Source of the DNA: Endobacterium cereale
GTDB lineage: Bacteria > Pseudomonadota > Alphaproteobacteria > Rhizobiales > Rhizobiaceae
DNA: 64,000 bases
Assembly: GCF_009617585.1 (NCBI RefSeq)
Contig: NZ_WIXI01000044.1
Location: forward strand, 186,001-250,000
Direction of reading: 5' to 3'
The notes under the pieces were generated by a model. The model saw nothing but the letters and a program-made list of their open reading frames with translations, ran no database searches and was not told the DNA's origin. A program made the position numbers and the translations under genes. Below, one piece after another: positions 1 to 9,205 of the stretch. Within the stretch, counting starts at the first letter, position 1; every line of letters starts with the position of its first letter.

Positions 1-602
1 CCGGCATCATGTACAACACCCAGGCCGCGATGAAGCCGACGAGCTGGGCCGATCTTGCCAAGCCGGAAGCCAAGGGTCTCGTCACCATGCCGAGCCCGGT
101 GGCTTCGGGTGCTGCCCTCATCCACGCCCAGACACTGGCTGGTGTCGAAGGTCTCGGCTGGGACTATTACAAGGACCTCAAGGCCAATGGCGCTATTGCA
201 GCCGGCGGTAACGGTGGCGTCCTCAAGGCCGTCGCCTCGGGCGAAAAGGCTTACGGCGTCGTGGTCGATTACATGCCGATCCGCGAAAAGGCCAAGGGCG
301 CGCCGGTCGAGTTCGTCTTCCCGAAGGAAGGTGTTTCGGCCGTCACCGAGCCTGCCGCCATCCTGTCTTCCACGAAGCATCAGGACAATGCCAAGAAGTT
401 CATCGACTATCTCCTGTCGGAAAACGGCCAGAAGATCGCTGCCGGCCTGGGTTACATCCCGGCCCGCAACGGCATCGAGCTGCCCGCCGGTTACCCGGCC
501 CGCGAAGAGATCAAGCTTCTGCCGCTGAACGCCGCCGATGCGCTCAAGAACTCGGAAAAGGACGTCAAGACGTTCTCCGATATTTTTGGCACCAAGGGCT
601 GA
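1..602 (+). CDS. ABC transporter substrate-binding protein, Fbp/PotD type (5' truncated)
   Basis: This is the C-terminal part (about 199 residues) of a periplasmic binding protein; the start and signal peptide lie before the window. The text around residues SWADLAKPE, SPVASGAAL and DYLLSENGQK matches the C-terminal lobe of iron(III)/2-aminoethylphosphonate/thiamine-type binding proteins (family SBP_bac_1/6). It lies 11 bases before a fused double permease and an ATPase, so it is the ligand-capture subunit of that importer. The ligand cannot be read from sequence: ferric iron, phosphonates, polyamines and sugar phosphates all use this fold. Confidence 0.88.
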   Translation, partial: GIMYNTQAAMKPTSWADLAKPEAKGLVTMPSPVASGAALIHAQTLAGVEGLGWDYYKDLKANGAIAAGGNGGVLKAVASGEKAYGVVVDYMPIREKAKGAPVEFVFPKEGVSAVTEPAAILSSTKHQDNAKKFIDYLLSENGQKIAAGLGYIPARNGIELPAGYPAREEIKLLPLNAADALKNSEKDVKTFSDIFGTKG

Positions 603-613
603 TATAAAGCCTG

Positions 614-2308
614 ATGTTCCGATCTCAGAATCGAGGAAACAGCCAGCCCCGCTGGCTGTTTTCCTTTGTCATCGTGGTGATCTTCTTCCTGAGCGTGCTG
701 CCGCTCGGGCGGCTCGCCATGACCGGCTTTTCATCGCTGTTCGATGGAGGTGCGCGTGCGCTTCTGTCCGATCCTGTCGTCTGGCAGGCTGTCTACGACA
801 CGCTGACCACATCCTTCCTCGGCATGATCGCGGCCGTCATTCTCGGCGGCGGTTTCGCGTTGCTGCTGACGCTGTTTAACGTGCGTGGCAAGACGGCCCT
901 CGGTTTCCTCTTCATGCTGCCGACGATGATCCCGCCACAGGTGACGGCGCTGTCGTGGATTGGCATGACCGGCCCTTCGAGCGCGCTTCTGAAGGCGATC
1001 GGTCTGGCGCCGCCTATGGGTAGCCCACAGCCGCTCTATTCCATTGGCGGCATCGCGCTGCTTTATGGCGTGCAGAATGCGCCACTCGTTTTCCTGTCTT
1101 TGCGCGCCGGTCTTCTGGCTTTGCCGCGTGATGGTGTCGAGGCCGCAAGACTGTCCGGTGCTTCGTCCTGGCAGGTGCTGAAGGATATTATTCTACCGCT
1201 GTCCTTGCCCGGGTTCGTGGCCGGTGCAGCAATCGCCTTTGTCTCCTGCGTCGGCAACTTTGGTATCCCCGCAATCCTCGGCATCCCGGCATCGATCTAC
1301 ACCCTGCCGACCCTGATCTATACCAAATTCGCGGCGTTTGGTCCCGGCACCTTTGCCGATGTCTCTCTGCTTTCGGGCCTGATCGCCATTCTCTCTGTCA
1401 TCGGTCTGACGGTGGAGGAACGGGTCTTGCGCGGTCGCGATTATCGCGTCATCGGGCTATCGGGGCAGGTGGCGATGTTCAAGCTTGGTCACTGGCGTCT
1501 GCTGGGTGAACTGGTTCTGTGGCTGGCGATTTTTATTACGCTCGTCATGCCGCTGACGGCGCTGGTGGCAAGCTCGCTTGCACCTGCCTATGGCGTGCCA
1601 CTGAATGCATCGACGGCGACACTGGACGCCTATCGCGAGGTCCTGTTCAAACAGACGATTACGCGCACGGCCTTTTTCAACTCCGTCACGCTGTCGCTGA
1701 CGACGGCAATTGGTCTCCTCGTGGTGACTGTGCTGACGGGTTATTATCTGGTGCGCTCGAAAAGCCGTCTGGCACCGGTTCTCTCGGCCTTGGCGGAAAT
1801 TCCTTATGCGCTGCCGGGCATCGTTCTGGCCGTCGCGCTGATCCTTGTTTTTGCCGCGCCGATCCCGATCATCGGCATTTCCATCTACGGCACGATCTGG
1901 ATCATCCTCGTCGCTTATTTCTCCAGCTTCTTCGCAGTCAGCCTGAAGCCGGTGGTGAGCGCATTCCGCCAACTCGATCCTTCGCTGGAAGAGGCCGCAC
2001 GGCTTTCCGGCGCAGGGTTTGGACGCCGACTGATCGATATTGTCGTGCCGCTGGTGGCACCGGCGGCGGGTGCGTCGGTCATTCTCGTCTTTCTCATTGC
2101 CTGCAACGAGCTCACCGTCTCGGCCATCCTCTGGTCGGCCGGCACACAGACGCTCGGCGTGGCGATCTACAATCTCGATGATAGCGGCAGCTTCAACCTC
2201 GCGGCCGCACTTTCCGTCCTCGTGGTCATCATGGTGATCGCGATGATGCTGGTGCTGGAACTGATGGCGAAACGACTGCCGAAAGGTGTGGTACCGTGGC
2301 GAAGCTGA
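614..2308 (+). CDS. ABC transporter permease, FbpB-type fused double permease
   Basis: A 564-residue inner-membrane protein with two tandem binding-protein-dependent permease domains, each about 270 residues and with about six hydrophobic helices. Each half carries the EAA loop that docks on the ATPase: VEAARLSGAS near residue 176 and EEAARLSGAGF near 459. The fused arrangement is typical of FbpB/ferric-iron and aminoethylphosphonate importers. It follows the binding protein by 11 bases and overlaps the ATPase start by 13 bases, so all three are one operon. The transported solute is unknown. Confidence 0.92.
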   Translation: MFRSQNRGNSQPRWLFSFVIVVIFFLSVLPLGRLAMTGFSSLFDGGARALLSDPVVWQAVYDTLTTSFLGMIAAVILGGGFALLLTLFNVRGKTALGFLFMLPTMIPPQVTALSWIGMTGPSSALLKAIGLAPPMGSPQPLYSIGGIALLYGVQNAPLVFLSLRAGLLALPRDGVEAARLSGASSWQVLKDIILPLSLPGFVAGAAIAFVSCVGNFGIPAILGIPASIYTLPTLIYTKFAAFGPGTFADVSLLSGLIAILSVIGLTVEERVLRGRDYRVIGLSGQVAMFKLGHWRLLGELVLWLAIFITLVMPLTALVASSLAPAYGVPLNASTATLDAYREVLFKQTITRTAFFNSVTLSLTTAIGLLVVTVLTGYYLVRSKSRLAPVLSALAEIPYALPGIVLAVALILVFAAPIPIIGISIYGTIWIILVAYFSSFFAVSLKPVVSAFRQLDPSLEEAARLSGAGFGRRLIDIVVPLVAPAAGASVILVFLIACNELTVSAILWSAGTQTLGVAIYNLDDSGSFNLAAALSVLVVIMVIAMMLVLELMAKRLPKGVVPWRS

Positions 2309-3324
2309 TCCTCAATCGTCTTTCCAAGACGTTCGAAACCGGTGGCCGTCCGGCCGTCAACGACGTATCGCTGGAAGTCCGCGACGGCGGTTTCCTGGCG
2401 CTGCTTGGTCCTTCCGGCTGCGGCAAGACGACGGTTCTGCGCATGATCGCAGGTTTCGAACAGCCGACCGACGGTTCGATCCTGCTGGGCGACCGTGTGC
2501 TTGCCGATGCTTCGGAAATGGTGGCACCGGAACATCGCAACATGGCGATGGTGTTCCAATCCTATGCGCTCTGGCCGCATATGAGCGTGGCCGACAATGT
2601 CGGGTATCCGCTGAAAGTGCGTGGTATTTCGGGCGAAAAGCGCGCGAAGAAGGTGAAGGAGGCACTCAATGCCGTGCGCCTCGAAGCCTATGCCGATCGT
2701 CGGCCCGCCGATCTCTCCGGCGGCCAGCGGCAGCGTGTGGCGCTGGCCCGCTGCCTTGTCACCGAGCCGGATGTGGTTCTGCTCGATGAGCCGCTCGCCA
2801 ATCTCGATCGCCATTTGCGTCAGGAAATGGAAGAAACGTTCCGCGAGTTTCACGCCCGTTCGGGCGCGACGATGATCTACGTCACCCATGATCAGGCCGA
2901 AGCCATGGCGCTGGCGACGGATGTGGCGGTCATGTCCGAGGGCAAGCTTTTGCAGGTGGCGAGCCCACAGGAAATTTATGCGCGGCCAGAAGGTCGCCTT
3001 GTGGGCGGACTTGTCGGGCAGGGCGCCATTCTCAAATGGCCTGCGGCACCTTTGCCGAACCGGCTGGTCGACTGGGAGATGCTGCAGCAGTCTCTGTCGC
3101 ATACCAATGGGCAGGATTGCGCCGATATTCTCGTTCGGCCGCAGGATGTCGAGATCGCCGCTGAGGGCATGTTGGCGACCGTGACTTCAGTCCTGTTCGA
3201 AGGCGAGCGGTATGCCCTTAAATTGGCTCTGGGTGACGAGCAGAACCTTCGCGCATTCAGCCGGCAGCCGGTGCAGGTGGGTGACAAGGTCTCGATCATC
3301 ATCCGCTCGGCCTGGAGATTGTAG
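2296..3324 (+). CDS. ABC transporter ATP-binding protein, FbpC/PotA type
   Basis: A 342-residue ATPase that energises the preceding permease. Visible motifs are Walker A GPSGCGKTT near residue 38, the signature LSGGQRQRV near 139, Walker B VVLLDEPLANLD near 160 and the switch histidine in YVTHDQAEA. The C-terminal 100 residues fit a TOBE-type regulatory domain. The start is GTG within the end of the permease gene, preceded by AAAGGTG. The usual length of this family is 330-370 residues, so the protein is complete. Confidence 0.93.
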   Translation: MAKLILNRLSKTFETGGRPAVNDVSLEVRDGGFLALLGPSGCGKTTVLRMIAGFEQPTDGSILLGDRVLADASEMVAPEHRNMAMVFQSYALWPHMSVADNVGYPLKVRGISGEKRAKKVKEALNAVRLEAYADRRPADLSGGQRQRVALARCLVTEPDVVLLDEPLANLDRHLRQEMEETFREFHARSGATMIYVTHDQAEAMALATDVAVMSEGKLLQVASPQEIYARPEGRLVGGLVGQGAILKWPAAPLPNRLVDWEMLQQSLSHTNGQDCADILVRPQDVEIAAEGMLATVTSVLFEGERYALKLALGDEQNLRAFSRQPVQVGDKVSIIIRSAWRL

Positions 3325-3381
3325 CGGGTAGCCAGCCACAATTCTGGTGGCTAAGGTGCCGGTCGCAACAGGGAAGCATGC

Positions 3382-4488
3382 ATGTCTCTTCGCCTCGGCA
3401 CCTTCAATATCGAAAACCTCATGACCCGTTTCGATTTCACCGGCTGGCGTAACCAGATGCGCCAGGATCGGGTTTTGCGGCTGTTCGAAGTCGGCAGCAA
3501 ACTGGAATATGAGCAGCTCGAACAGGCGCGGCTGATCGCCGAGACGGACGATACACGGCAGATGTCGGCGCTTGCCATCGCCGATGCGGATGCCGACATT
3601 CTCTGCCTGCAGGAAGTCGACAACATGCCGGCGCTGGAAGCTTTCGAATACGGCTATCTCTACCGCATGGTCGGTAACGGTTATCGGCAGAAATTTCTGG
3701 TCGAGGGCAATGATGGTCGCGGTATCGATGTCGCCGTCCTTATGCGGGAGGAAACGCGATCAGGCCAGAAAATAGAGGTCGTCGACGTGCGTAGCCACGC
3801 TTTGCTGACCTATCAGGATCTCGGTCTGTTCAACGATGAACTGGCTTTGACCAACAAACCGACGGACAAGATTTTCAAACGCGATTGTCTGGAACTGGAG
3901 CTGAAGATCGGCGGTAAGCCGTTTTCGCTTTATGTGGTGCATTTCAAGTCGATGGGTAATGCGCGGGACAACAGGGATGGACGGCTGGGAACGATGGCCA
4001 TTCGTGCAGCCGAGGCAAGGGCGGTAAGGCACATTGTCGAGCACCGGTTTGGTGGCGACATCGCCGGCTCCAGTTTCGCCATTTGCGGTGACATGAATGA
4101 TTACCAGGAGCGCGTGAAGGTTTTTGGCACGCGCCGCAGCGGATATAGATTTGAACCCGTGCAGGAGGATGTCAGCGCGCTCGACGTTTTCAGCCATGAT
4201 GGATTTGCCGAAAACGTCGTGACCCGCCGCGACGTGACGGACCGCTGGACGCTCTACTACGCCAGAGGCCCGCAGGAGCAGCACCTTTGCCAGCTGGATT
4301 ATATCTGGCTGTCGGCCGCGCTGGCGAAAACCAATCCGAATGCCATGCCCGACATCATCCGTAATGGGCAACCATTCCGCACCGTGTTTCCTCCAGGGCA
4401 GGAGGTCGAGCACTATCCGCGTGTTGGCTGGGATCGGCCGAAGGCGTCTGACCATTGCCCTGTTGTCATGGAGTTCCAGCTGCCATGA
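3382..4488 (+). CDS. Endonuclease/exonuclease/phosphatase family protein
   Basis: A 368-residue metal-dependent phosphoesterase-fold protein. The family motifs appear in order: LGTFNIENL at the N-terminus, LCLQEVDN (catalytic Glu), HFKSMG, ICGDMNDY (Asp/Asn pair), LDYIWLS and the terminal KASDHCPV (Asp-His). No signal peptide is evident, so it is probably cytoplasmic. It starts 57 bases after the ATPase gene and its stop overlaps the NUDIX start (ATGA), which suggests cotranscription and a related job in phosphodiester or nucleotide turnover. The substrate is not predictable; DNA, lipids and nucleotides are all cleaved by the family. Confidence 0.85.
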   Translation: MSLRLGTFNIENLMTRFDFTGWRNQMRQDRVLRLFEVGSKLEYEQLEQARLIAETDDTRQMSALAIADADADILCLQEVDNMPALEAFEYGYLYRMVGNGYRQKFLVEGNDGRGIDVAVLMREETRSGQKIEVVDVRSHALLTYQDLGLFNDELALTNKPTDKIFKRDCLELELKIGGKPFSLYVVHFKSMGNARDNRDGRLGTMAIRAAEARAVRHIVEHRFGGDIAGSSFAICGDMNDYQERVKVFGTRRSGYRFEPVQEDVSALDVFSHDGFAENVVTRRDVTDRWTLYYARGPQEQHLCQLDYIWLSAALAKTNPNAMPDIIRNGQPFRTVFPPGQEVEHYPRVGWDRPKASDHCPVVMEFQLP

Positions 4489-5219
4489 CGGAAAAATTGC
4501 CCGGTATCTGGCCGCCGCCTTCGAACCCGGTACGCATCGCGGGCCTCGATCTGCTCATGCAGGATGGTGCGCATGCGCTCCACGCGGAAAATGAGAAGGC
4601 GATTGTGGCAAACTGGGAACAGGAGGCTACAGCCAATCCGCACCTCTTTAATGGCCAGATGGTGCTGCAACGGCAACTGAGCTTTGATAATGGCATCATC
4701 CGGGGCGTGGCGCATGCCATCCCGTATTCGGTGCTGCTGTGGTGGCGCAAACAGCCAGACCCGGCAGGCGCGCTGCATCTGTTCGGTTTTGCCGTTCTGG
4801 TATCGTCCGACAATGCGATCGTCGCCATTCGCATGAGCGAGCGCACTGCCAATCCGGGGTTGGTTTATTGTGCTGCAGGCTCGCTGGATCTCAACGATAT
4901 CGTGGATGGTCGTCTCGATCTGGTTGGAAACATGCGGCGCGAGGTGCGCGAGGAAACCGGCCTTGATCTGGACACGGCAGAGGCTGATCCGGATTTTTAT
5001 GCCAGCCATGCGGGCAATCGTGTCGTGGTTTTCCGATTCTATCGCTTTTCGATAACGGCGGCTGAGATGGTGGCCCGCATCGAAGCCCATATGCCGCATG
5101 ACGCCGAACAGGAGATCGATGGCGCCGTTGTCATCCGTTCCGCAGATCGCGATATGCATCGCTACAACCCGATGATGTTTCCAATTCTCGACATGTTTTT
5201 CGACGTGACTGACAATTGA
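4485..5219 (+). CDS. NUDIX hydrolase
   Basis: A 244-residue protein. The ATG at 4485 overlaps the previous stop (ATGA), which is preferred over an in-frame ATG 30 bases upstream. A NUDIX helix is visible as RREVREETGL in the second half, supplying the metal-binding glutamates; the upstream part of the box is looser than the classical pattern. The fold hydrolyses nucleoside diphosphates linked to another moiety. Coupling to the phosphoesterase gene suggests both act on related nucleotide or phosphate compounds. The protein is longer than a minimal NUDIX enzyme, with about 130 residues before the box, as in NUDIX proteins with an N-terminal extension. Confidence 0.8.
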   Translation: MTEKLPGIWPPPSNPVRIAGLDLLMQDGAHALHAENEKAIVANWEQEATANPHLFNGQMVLQRQLSFDNGIIRGVAHAIPYSVLLWWRKQPDPAGALHLFGFAVLVSSDNAIVAIRMSERTANPGLVYCAAGSLDLNDIVDGRLDLVGNMRREVREETGLDLDTAEADPDFYASHAGNRVVVFRFYRFSITAAEMVARIEAHMPHDAEQEIDGAVVIRSADRDMHRYNPMMFPILDMFFDVTDN

Positions 5220-5289
5220 ACAAACAGGGTTGCGCCGCGAAAGACCGTGGGGCAGTTTGGCCGTATCGACATCGACAGAGAGGTTCGCT

Positions 5290-6207
5290 GTGGCTCGCCG
5301 CTATGCCATCTATGACGTTTTCACCGACAGTAAACTTGCGGGAAACCCGCTGGCAGTCATTTTCGATGGCGATGGTCTTTCCGAAGAGGCAATGCAGGCG
5401 ATAGCCCGGGAAATGAACCTCTCCGAAACCGTGTTCGTGCAGCTGGCAGACAATCCCGCCCATGCGGCGCGGCTGCGCATTTTTACGCCCGGCAAGGAAC
5501 TGCCTTTTGCCGGCCACCCGACAGTCGGCAGCGCCGTTGCGTTGACCGAGCTTGAACGTGGACCGGATGCCGGTGATGTCGATCTCGTCTGCATGATCGA
5601 AGAGAAAATCGGGCCGGTGCGCTGTGCGGTGCGGCTGCGCAAGGGCGCAGTCGGCTTTGCCGAATTCGACCTGCCACGCAAACCGAGCCGGATCGAACTG
5701 CCGCTGGATATCGAAGGGCTGGCCGATGCGCTCAGCGTCAAGGTAGGCGACCTTGCCTTTGAGAATCACGTCCCTTCCATCTGGAGCGCCGGCGTGCCAT
5801 TTCTGATGCTGCCGCTGCGCAATATTGCGGCCGTCCAGGCCATGGAATTCGACGTGACGCTATGGGAGAAGGCGGCGCCATTTGTTGAGGGCGCGCTGAC
5901 GTCTGCCTATGTCTACTGTCGTGGCGGTGTCCATCACCAGGCAAAATTTCACGCGCGTATGTTTTCACCGGATATGGGGATCGCCGAGGATCCGGCGACC
6001 GGTGGTGCGGTCGCGGCGTTGGCGGGCGCCATCCGCCATTTCGATGCCTTGCCGGATGGGCATCACCCAATTCTGGTGGAACAGGGTGTTGAAACGGGGC
6101 GGCCCTCCTACATCAATCTGCATATCGACGTGAAGGATGGCGAGATCGGTCGCGCCCGTATCGGAGGGCAGGCCGTGAAGGTAGCCGAAGGAACTTTGTT
6201 GATCTGA
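5290..6207 (+). CDS. PhzF family isomerase/epimerase-like protein
   Basis: A 305-residue protein of the PhzF/diaminopimelate-epimerase fold. It shows YDVFTDSKLAGNPLAV at the N-terminus, NLSETVFV (the glutamate aligned with the PhzF catalytic Glu), LPFAGHPTVGSA and, in the second domain, AEDPATGGA. The GTG at 5290 is chosen because AGAGAGG sits just before it and the family N-terminus begins there; the open frame extends 60 bases further up. It follows the NUDIX gene by 70 bases on the same strand. In non-phenazine bacteria the substrate of such paralogues is generally unknown. Confidence 0.9.
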   Translation: MARRYAIYDVFTDSKLAGNPLAVIFDGDGLSEEAMQAIAREMNLSETVFVQLADNPAHAARLRIFTPGKELPFAGHPTVGSAVALTELERGPDAGDVDLVCMIEEKIGPVRCAVRLRKGAVGFAEFDLPRKPSRIELPLDIEGLADALSVKVGDLAFENHVPSIWSAGVPFLMLPLRNIAAVQAMEFDVTLWEKAAPFVEGALTSAYVYCRGGVHHQAKFHARMFSPDMGIAEDPATGGAVAALAGAIRHFDALPDGHHPILVEQGVETGRPSYINLHIDVKDGEIGRARIGGQAVKVAEGTLLI

Positions 6208-6357
6208 TTGGCTTCTTGGCGGTGCGCGATTTTGCAATAAAACAAACCTCACTTCTTTGTGTAAGTATCTGCTAAATCTCTGGAAAAAATATCCGCGCCG
6301 GGCCGGAACAAAGTTGTTTTCAGGTCGTTATGAGCCGTTCGATGGAGACGTGGGACG

Positions 6358-6471
6358 ATGATGAAGGCAATCGCAGAAACGACAGAATTCAAACGTATCG
6401 ACGTGGTGGTTCACCATACGGCCGGTGCCATTGATGCGCTTGCCTCTCGTTGTCGCCTGATCGGCGACTGA
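6358..6471 (+). CDS. Possible 37-residue small ORF (uncertain)
   Basis: An ATG-ATG start after GGAGACGTGGGACG opens a 37-codon frame beginning MMKAIAETTEFKRID and ending SRCRLIGD. I do not recognise it. It could be a leader peptide for the downstream 72-residue gene or noise; a second frame starting at 6330 overlaps it. Amino-acid composition is ordinary, with no membrane segment. Confidence 0.25.
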   Translation: MMKAIAETTEFKRIDVVVHHTAGAIDALASRCRLIGD

Positions 6472-6523
6472 CACACGTTCCTTATCGGACACAAGCTTCC
6501 CAACAAGGACATTGCCGGCCGGT

Positions 6524-6543
6524 TTTGGCCGGCCCGAACCAGA
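6524..6543 (+). other. GC-rich stem-loop
   Basis: A perfect 7-base inverted repeat GCCGGCC / GGCCGGC with a GGTTTT loop, located between the small ORF and the 72-residue gene. No T-run follows, so it is not a standard intrinsic terminator on this strand. It may be a leader structure. Confidence 0.5.
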
Positions 6544-6613
6544 GCCCTGAGGCGAGAGCCGCCGGGCCGGCTCACGGCCTCGAATATGCGTATGCATGAC
6601 TTTAGGAGTTGAA

Positions 6614-6832
6614 ATGATCAGGAGCGAAAAGAGGCGAAGCGAGGAGCCTCTTGATTCGAGCGACCTGTTGCGATGCCAGCAGGTGTTCGAGGAATTGAAG
6701 CGGGATCTGGGTGACGTCGATGATGCCGAAGAGGTCAACCGGCTGGCGGCGATTACCATGGAGCTCTACCGCCAGGGTGTTCGCCAGAAGGATCAGTTGC
6801 GCACCATGGTAGCAGCCGCGCGTGGCCGCTAG
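6614..6832 (+). CDS. Hypothetical protein, 72 residues
   Basis: ATG at 6614 with a good ribosome site (TAGGAG, 6-7 bases upstream); an in-frame ATG 18 bases earlier lacks one. The protein is charged and predicted helical (VFEELKRDLGDVDDAEEVNRL, then LRTMVAAARGR), with no signal or membrane segment. I do not recognise a family. It stands alone between the leader-like region and the nitronate monooxygenase. Confidence 0.6.
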   Translation: MIRSEKRRSEEPLDSSDLLRCQQVFEELKRDLGDVDDAEEVNRLAAITMELYRQGVRQKDQLRTMVAAARGR

Positions 6833-6979
6833 GGCGTTTTGGCTGCGAAGATCACGCTGACGATATTTCGGTCATCCTTTCAGCAGCCGGCGGAGCTTTC
6901 GCCGGCTGCTTGCGGTTGAGACGCAGCCCACTATAACGGTTGGCGGGAAAAAAGGTCCGCGCGACCGGGAGGAGACTGT

Positions 6980-7933
6980 ATGCCGCTGCCGAAAATCTTT
7001 GAAGGACTGCGCCTGCCGGCGATTGCCGCGCCGATGTTTCTGGCATCCGGCCCGGATCTTGTCGTCGAGGTTTGCCGCTCCGGTCTGGTCGGTACTTTTC
7101 CGGCACTGAACCAGCGCACAACGGATGGATTTGTTGAGTGGCTGACGGAGATCAAGAGCCGCCTTGGCGAGGCGCCTTATGCAGCACCTTACGGCGTCAA
7201 TCTCATCGTTCACCGGTCCAATCCGCGGCTTGAGGCCGATCTTTACAAGATCGTCGAGCACAAGGTGCCGCTGATCATCACCTCGCTCGGAGCGGTTCCG
7301 GATGTGGTGAATGCCGTGCATTCATATGGCGGCCTGGTGTTCCACGATGTCATCAACCGTCGCCATGCGGAAAAGGCGGCGCAGGCTGGCGTGGACGGTA
7401 TCATTGCGGTCACTGCCGGTGCGGGTGGTCATGCCGGTACGCTCAGCCCGTTCGCGCTGATTCCCGAAATTCGCTCGTTCTTTGATGGCGCAATCATTCT
7501 GTCCGGCGCCATGAGCACGGGGGACCAGATTGCCGCTGCGCGCGTCATGGGAGCCGACATGGCCTATCTCGGAACGCGCTTCCTGGCGACGAAGGAGGCG
7601 ATGATCAGCGACGAGCAGAAGCGCATGACGGTGGATGCGAAGGCGGCCGATATTTTCTACACGCCGGCAATTTCGGGTGTGGCGGCAAACTTCCTGCGGC
7701 CGAGCCTCGTTGCTGCCGGTCTCGATCCCGATAATCTCGTCAGTCACGGAACGATGGATCTCGGTAGTGAAGCCAAAGCCTGGAAGGCGGTCTGGTCGGC
7801 CGGGCAGGGTGTGGCGTCTCTAAGGGATGTGCCGGGTGCCGCCGAGCTGTGCGAGCGGCTGATTGCCGAATACGCGCAGGCGATGGCACATGCCGGCAGC
7901 GATCCATTCACGACGAAGGGACCGTCCGCCTAA
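6980..7933 (+). CDS. Nitronate monooxygenase (2-nitropropane dioxygenase family)
   Basis: A 317-residue FMN-dependent TIM-barrel enzyme that oxidises alkyl nitronates such as propionate-3-nitronate. N-terminal PAIAAPMFLASGPDL (FMN site), the glycine-rich VTAGAGGHAG with the family histidine, and GADMAYLGTRFLAT for phosphate binding are all visible. GGGAGGAGA lies just before the ATG. It is a single gene, convergent with the glycerate kinase 15 bases downstream. Length is normal for class I enzymes. Confidence 0.93.
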   Translation: MPLPKIFEGLRLPAIAAPMFLASGPDLVVEVCRSGLVGTFPALNQRTTDGFVEWLTEIKSRLGEAPYAAPYGVNLIVHRSNPRLEADLYKIVEHKVPLIITSLGAVPDVVNAVHSYGGLVFHDVINRRHAEKAAQAGVDGIIAVTAGAGGHAGTLSPFALIPEIRSFFDGAIILSGAMSTGDQIAAARVMGADMAYLGTRFLATKEAMISDEQKRMTVDAKAADIFYTPAISGVAANFLRPSLVAAGLDPDNLVSHGTMDLGSEAKAWKAVWSAGQGVASLRDVPGAAELCERLIAEYAQAMAHAGSDPFTTKGPSA

Positions 7934-7948
7934 ATCCTTCCTCCTGTG

Positions 7949-9205
7949 TCAGCGGATCAGGATTGCTCTGAAATCATTGACGTTGGTACCGCTTGGTCCG
8001 GTGACGAAAAGGTCGTCAATTGCGGCAAATGCGGAATAGCTGTCATTGTCATCCAGCATCTTCTGCGGGTCGAGATTCGCCGCCCGCAGCCTTCGCACGG
8101 TGGCGCCGTCGCAGAAGGCACCGGCATTGCTTTCCGAGCCGTCGATACCATCCGTGTCTGCGGCCAGGACTTCTATGTCGTGACCATCAATCGCCAGGGC
8201 CATGGCAAGAGCGAATTCTCCGTTGCGACCTCCGCGGCCACCGCTGGAGCGTAGCGTCACCGTGGTTTCTCCGCCGGAAAGCAGGAGGGCAGGCTTTGTA
8301 AATGGACGGTTGCGCTCGGCGATTTCCCGGGCAATGGCGGCATGTACCAAGGCGACATCGCGGGCCTCTCCCTCGATGGAATCGGAAAGGATTGCGGCTT
8401 CGATATTTTCAGTTCTTGCGGCTGCTGCTGCGGCCTCCAGCGAGATTGCCGCAGACGCGATCATGTGGTGGCTATGGTTCGCGAAAACCACATCATCGGA
8501 AAGGGGCGCGTCGGCCCGCTTCGAATGGAGATGATCGAGTGCCGCCTGCGGTAGGGAGAGCTTGTATTGGCGAATGACGGCGAGCGCATCATGACGTGTG
8601 GAATCATCCGGGATCGTCGGGCCGGAGGCTACATGGGCCGGATTGTCGCCGGGAATGTCGGACACGATAAGGCTGACCACACGGGCCCGCGTCGATGCGG
8701 CTAGGCGACCACCTTTGATGGTGGACAGATGTTTGCGCACGATATTCATGGCGGCAATCGGCGCTCCGGATGCAAGAAGCACCTGATTGATCGCGATTTC
8801 ATCTTCCAGCGTCATGCCCTGCGGAGGGGCCGGCAAAAGGGCGGATCCACCGCCGCATATCAGCGCTATGACAAGATCGTCTTCAGTCAGATCTGCAATT
8901 GTTTCGACCAACCGGCCGGAGGCGGCAAGGCCGGCCGCGTCCGGTACCGGATGGGCTGCCTCGATGATCTCGATGTTTTCTGTTTCGCAGCCGTAACCGT
9001 AACGGGTTACCACGACACCGCTGAGCTCTTCGTCCCACAGCGTTTCGAGAGCCTGAGCCATCTGGGCAGCGCCTTTCCCGGCACCGATCACCACGGTTCT
9101 TCCCTTCGGTTTTTGCGGCAGATGGGCACGAATGCCCTCAACCGGATCAGCGGCGCGAACCGCGGCGTCAAAGAGCGAAGCGAGAAAAGCGCGTGGTTCA
9201 AGCAT
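7949..9205 (-). CDS. Glycerate kinase / MOFRL family protein (TtuD/GckA type)
   Basis: A 418-residue glycerate-2-kinase of the DUF4147-MOFRL type, once annotated as hydroxypyruvate reductase. It contains VIGAGKGAAQMA near the N-terminus, ALICGGGSALLP, and the C-terminal MOFRL domain with LLSGGETTVTL, GGRNGEFALA and ADTDGIDGS. The ATG at 9205 is preferred because GGAG lies 6-8 bases upstream; in-frame ATGs exist further up. It is the last gene of the peptide-importer operon, 95 bases after the aminotransferase, which suggests the pathway ends in glycerate entering glycolysis as 2-phosphoglycerate. Confidence 0.9.
   Translation of the reverse strand: MLEPRAFLASLFDAAVRAADPVEGIRAHLPQKPKGRTVVIGAGKGAAQMAQALETLWDEELSGVVVTRYGYGCETENIEIIEAAHPVPDAAGLAASGRLVETIADLTEDDLVIALICGGGSALLPAPPQGMTLEDEIAINQVLLASGAPIAAMNIVRKHLSTIKGGRLAASTRARVVSLIVSDIPGDNPAHVASGPTIPDDSTRHDALAVIRQYKLSLPQAALDHLHSKRADAPLSDDVVFANHSHHMIASAAISLEAAAAAARTENIEAAILSDSIEGEARDVALVHAAIAREIAERNRPFTKPALLLSGGETTVTLRSSGGRGGRNGEFALAMALAIDGHDIEVLAADTDGIDGSESNAGAFCDGATVRRLRAANLDPQKMLDDNDSYSAFAAIDDLFVTGPSGTNVNDFRAILIR

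Larger units (their letters stand above)
6208..6613 (+). other. 406-base leader-like intergenic region with short ORFs and a hairpin
   Basis: No conventional gene is present. An A/T-rich promoter-like stretch lies around 6225-6300. It is followed by two overlapping short ORFs (one from 6330 of 34 codons, one from 6358 of 37 codons), a GC-rich hairpin at 6524-6543 and then the 72-residue ORF at 6614. The order short ORF, stem-loop, gene is leader-like, but the short ORFs show no run of one regulatory amino acid, so attenuation is only a possibility. Confidence 0.4.
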
